This document shows, piece after piece, positions 5,175 to 6,947 of a stretch of DNA of 6,947 nucleotides (the stretch's first letter is position 1; the number at the start of each line of letters is the position of its first letter). Under the pieces are notes generated by a model that saw only the letters and a list, made by a program, of their open reading frames with translations, made no database searches and was not told where the DNA came from. Source of the stretch: Promethearchaeota archaeon (lineage in GTDB: Archaea; Asgardarchaeota; Lokiarchaeia; Sigyniarchaeales; SOKP01); contig JAEORV010000079.1 in assembly GCA_016840695.1 (NCBI GenBank), forward strand, positions 1-6,947, in the 5' to 3' direction. The position numbers and the translations under genes were made by a program.

Positions 5175-6257
5175 ATGAAAGCGGTAGTAATTTACGGCAG
5201 TCCACGACAGAAAAAATCGGCGTCCTATCACGTGGGCGATAATTTTGCACGGGGTTTGAAACGAGCAGGTGTTCAAGTAGAAGAAATCATGTTAATTAAG
5301 CACAAGATCAAGCACTGCCTGGGATGTTATACGTGCTGGACAAAAACTCCAGGAAAGTGCATTCAGCGAGATGACATGGATGTGATCTTGCCTAAAGTCA
5401 TGGAAGCCGATCTCATAGTAATAGCCACGCCTCTTTACATCTTTCAAGCGACTGGTTTAGTTAAAGATTTTCTAGATCGCATCATCCCTATGGCGGAACC
5501 TTATTTAGTAGAGTTAGATGGTACTACTACTCACCCGATGCGCGGTACAACAAAAAGACGCAAGATCTTTCTAATTAGCGTGGCGGGATTTCCTGAACGT
5601 TCTCACTTCGACGGATTGGTCCTTTCGTTTAAAAGATTTGCTGGTCCTAAAGGATATGTCGGAGACATTTTAATTCCCGCGTCAGAGATGATGAGTAAAG
5701 ACGGATTTCAAAGAGAATATACGGAATTATATAAAGATATTGAACAAGCTGGTTTTGAAGTCGCCAAGAATGGAGCTATATCGGAAGAAACAAAAAAAGC
5801 AATTGTTGAAAAGACTACTTATACTGAAGAACAAGTCAGTAAATTTAGACATGTGGCAAATAAATACTGGAAAAGCTTACAACCTAAAGAATATAGTCAA
5901 GTTCAATTAAGCGAAGTGGACGCAGTGCCTTTAAAAATGTCGGATAAAGGGATGGGTGCCTTTTTTGCAGGGATGGCAACGATGTACAATCCGAACGCCA
6001 TACTGGGATTAAAAGCAGTGGTTCAATTCAATTTAGACGACGATAGTTTTCACCTAATAATAAACGAAACTGAATGTCAAGCCTATGAAGGAGCACACGA
6101 GGAGCCAACAACCACTATAATATCACCTGCAAATGTCTGGATGGACGTTTCGATGGGAAAGCTCGATGGCGCGCAATCGTTAATGAAAGGCCTTTACAAG
6201 GTTGAGGGCGACATGACTATTTTAATGAAAATGAATAAAATTTTCAGAAGAAAATAA
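5175..6257 (+). CDS. NAD(P)H-dependent FMN reductase / Fe-S flavoprotein fused to a C-terminal SCP2 sterol-carrier domain
   Basis: Residues 1 to about 200 form a flavodoxin-like FMN reductase domain. It has an opening beta strand and FMN-phosphate loop (MKAVVIYGSPRQKKSAS), a cysteine cluster CLGCYTCWTKTPGKC (Cys48, 51, 54, 62; C-x2-C-x2-C-x7-C) followed by RDDMD, then ADLIVIATPLYIFQATG (78-94). The cluster resembles the compact 4Fe-4S motif of Isf-type iron-sulfur flavoproteins, so a bound cluster is plausible. A helical linker (about 200-255) leads to an SCP2-type lipid-binding domain from 260 to the end. That domain contains GLKAVVQFNL, the strand FHLIINETECQAYEG, TTTIISPANVWMDVSMGKLDGAQSLMKG and YKVEGDMTILMKM. 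SCP2 domains bind sterols or other lipids in a hydrophobic tunnel, so the fusion suggests redox chemistry on or near a lipid or quinone-like molecule; that is inference. GAAGGT at 5162-5167, seven bases before ATG 5175, fixes the start. The protein is soluble, without a signal peptide. Confidence 0.85.
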   Translation: MKAVVIYGSPRQKKSASYHVGDNFARGLKRAGVQVEEIMLIKHKIKHCLGCYTCWTKTPGKCIQRDDMDVILPKVMEADLIVIATPLYIFQATGLVKDFLDRIIPMAEPYLVELDGTTTHPMRGTTKRRKIFLISVAGFPERSHFDGLVLSFKRFAGPKGYVGDILIPASEMMSKDGFQREYTELYKDIEQAGFEVAKNGAISEETKKAIVEKTTYTEEQVSKFRHVANKYWKSLQPKEYSQVQLSEVDAVPLKMSDKGMGAFFAGMATMYNPNAILGLKAVVQFNLDDDSFHLIINETECQAYEGAHEEPTTTIISPANVWMDVSMGKLDGAQSLMKGLYKVEGDMTILMKMNKIFRRK

Positions 6258-6266
6258 GAATTAGCA

Positions 6267-6284
6267 TTTAGTTTTTACACTAAA
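6267..6284. terminator. Inverted repeat with T-run between convergent genes
   Basis: TTTAGT and ACTAAA form a perfect 6-base stem around a TTTTAC loop, ten bases after the TAA of the SCP2-flavoprotein. The run of five T at 6272-6276 could end transcription of that gene. The repeat overlaps the stop codon and last codons of the converging membrane-protein gene, so its right arm is partly constrained by coding. The stem is AT-rich and weak. Confidence 0.3.
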
Positions 6285-6898
6285 CTGAAGGCTCTTTCAA
6301 AAAATAGCTTTTCCTCTTGAAATCTTGGTTTTAACTTGAGCACGATGAAATAAAACGCAATTGGTGCAGCAACCCATATCAATTGCGGCAATAGCGTTAT
6401 GGCTTTACCCCCAATAAAGAATAAGGGAACATTATACCACGTTCCTGTCCCATCTGGTCCCAAATAAAATTCCCATGCGTTATTAGAAATGCTCGTAAGC
6501 TCAACGATAAATTCTTGTATTTGACCGATAACAAGCAGTACGATCAACTCCTTCCAATTAAACTTTTCAAAATAGGGCTCCTTGCATATCAAGTTTACAA
6601 ACAACACGCAAAGCAAGAAGAGTCCGCCATCCCATAGGCTATGGGTAATTGCGATGACAAAGATCGCTAACACGCCTTCTACTGGTCTTTGTGCGTGAAA
6701 AACAGAAGCTGGCCAAGGATACGCCGTAAATATATACAATTCGTTAGCTACGGATAACCAGAATTCCCAAACGCATCCCAAACCGAAGCCAATCCAATAA
6801 ATGTACCACACTAACTTGTTTATTCTTTTCACTTTATACAAGATAGTTACGATTACAGCGATGATAACTCCCATTGACCAGACGGATATGTAAAACAT
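6275..6898 (-). CDS. Polytopic membrane protein of unknown function (about five helices)
   Basis: The 207 residues contain about five membrane segments: 3-22, 29-51, 74-104, 116-134 and 165-189. The C-terminal tail is charged (KLKPRFQEEK). Several polar or aromatic residues sit in or beside the helices and are likely functional: WEFW at 44-47, HSLWDGG at 86-92, GQIQEFIVEL at 125-134, a second WEF at 142-144, and TLLPQLIW at 168-175. Buried His, Asp, Glu and Gln of this kind suggest an enzyme or lipid/ion-handling protein rather than a simple anchor. I do not recognise the family with confidence. The His-x3-acid-Gly and GQI elements faintly recall EXPERA/EBP-type sterol-isomerase proteins, but the helix order does not match cleanly. 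ATG 6898 lacks a clear ribosome-binding site. The gene converges on the SCP2-flavoprotein with 17 bases between the stops. Confidence 0.7.
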   Translation of the reverse strand: MFYISVWSMGVIIAVIVTILYKVKRINKLVWYIYWIGFGLGCVWEFWLSVANELYIFTAYPWPASVFHAQRPVEGVLAIFVIAITHSLWDGGLFLLCVLFVNLICKEPYFEKFNWKELIVLLVIGQIQEFIVELTSISNNAWEFYLGPDGTGTWYNVPLFFIGGKAITLLPQLIWVAAPIAFYFIVLKLKPRFQEEKLFFERAFSLV

Positions 6899-6918
6899 GA
6901 GACTTCAATTATCTTGTG

Positions 6919-6939
6919 TTATTTTTAACTCTATTTATG
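6919..6939 (-). promoter_or_regulatory. TATA-box region of the membrane-protein gene
   Basis: On the - strand two candidates lie ahead of ATG 6898. CATAAATAG (6939-6931) would give a leader of about 12 bases. GTTAAAAATAA (6929-6919) is centred about 26 bases upstream and would give a leaderless mRNA. Only one is likely to be real, and the sequence does not decide between them. Confidence 0.3.
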
Positions 6940-6947
6940 AAAATTTT

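Overview
The window is AT-rich, looks archaeal and is densely coding. The archaeal reading rests on three things. The GH57 glucanotransferase resembles the Thermococcus enzyme. Several genes have TTTAAATA/TATAAATA-type boxes at archaeal distances from their starts. Terminators look like bare T-runs, and good Shine-Dalgarno sites sit next to probably leaderless starts. The AT-rich base composition and the fusion of an FMN reductase to an SCP2 domain would suit an Asgard (Lokiarchaeia-like) genome, but this is a guess from general knowledge and no marker gene here proves it.

Layout. (1) Positions 2-244 hold the C-terminal end of a membrane protein that enters from the left. (2) Positions 288-2468 encode a GH57 4-alpha-glucanotransferase-type enzyme for cytosolic alpha-glucan metabolism. 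(3) Positions 2469-3080 look empty at normal length cut-offs but hold two tiny, lysine-rich, paralogous reading frames on the + strand (2584-2739 and 2921-3058). The first has no ATG, GTG or TTG start. (4) On the - strand, a U32-family Fe-S protein (TrhP-like, probably RNA hydroxylation) and a protein-L-isoaspartate methyltransferase (pcm) form a two-gene operon with a single base between stop and start. (5) A 149-bp divergent promoter region separates this operon from a flavodoxin-fold FMN reductase with a four-cysteine cluster and a C-terminal SCP2 lipid-binding domain. A perfect 7-3-7 palindrome sits directly behind its TATA box and looks like an operator. (6) A five-helix membrane protein of unknown function converges on that gene from the right.

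The genes do not form one pathway. The U32/pcm pair may share a maintenance role (RNA modification and protein repair). The SCP2-flavoprotein and the neighbouring membrane protein could both deal with lipids, but they are convergent and not co-transcribed. No mobile element, CRISPR array, tRNA or rRNA was seen. The least explained items are the paired small basic proteins, the SCP2-flavoprotein with its putative operator, and the five-helix membrane protein.
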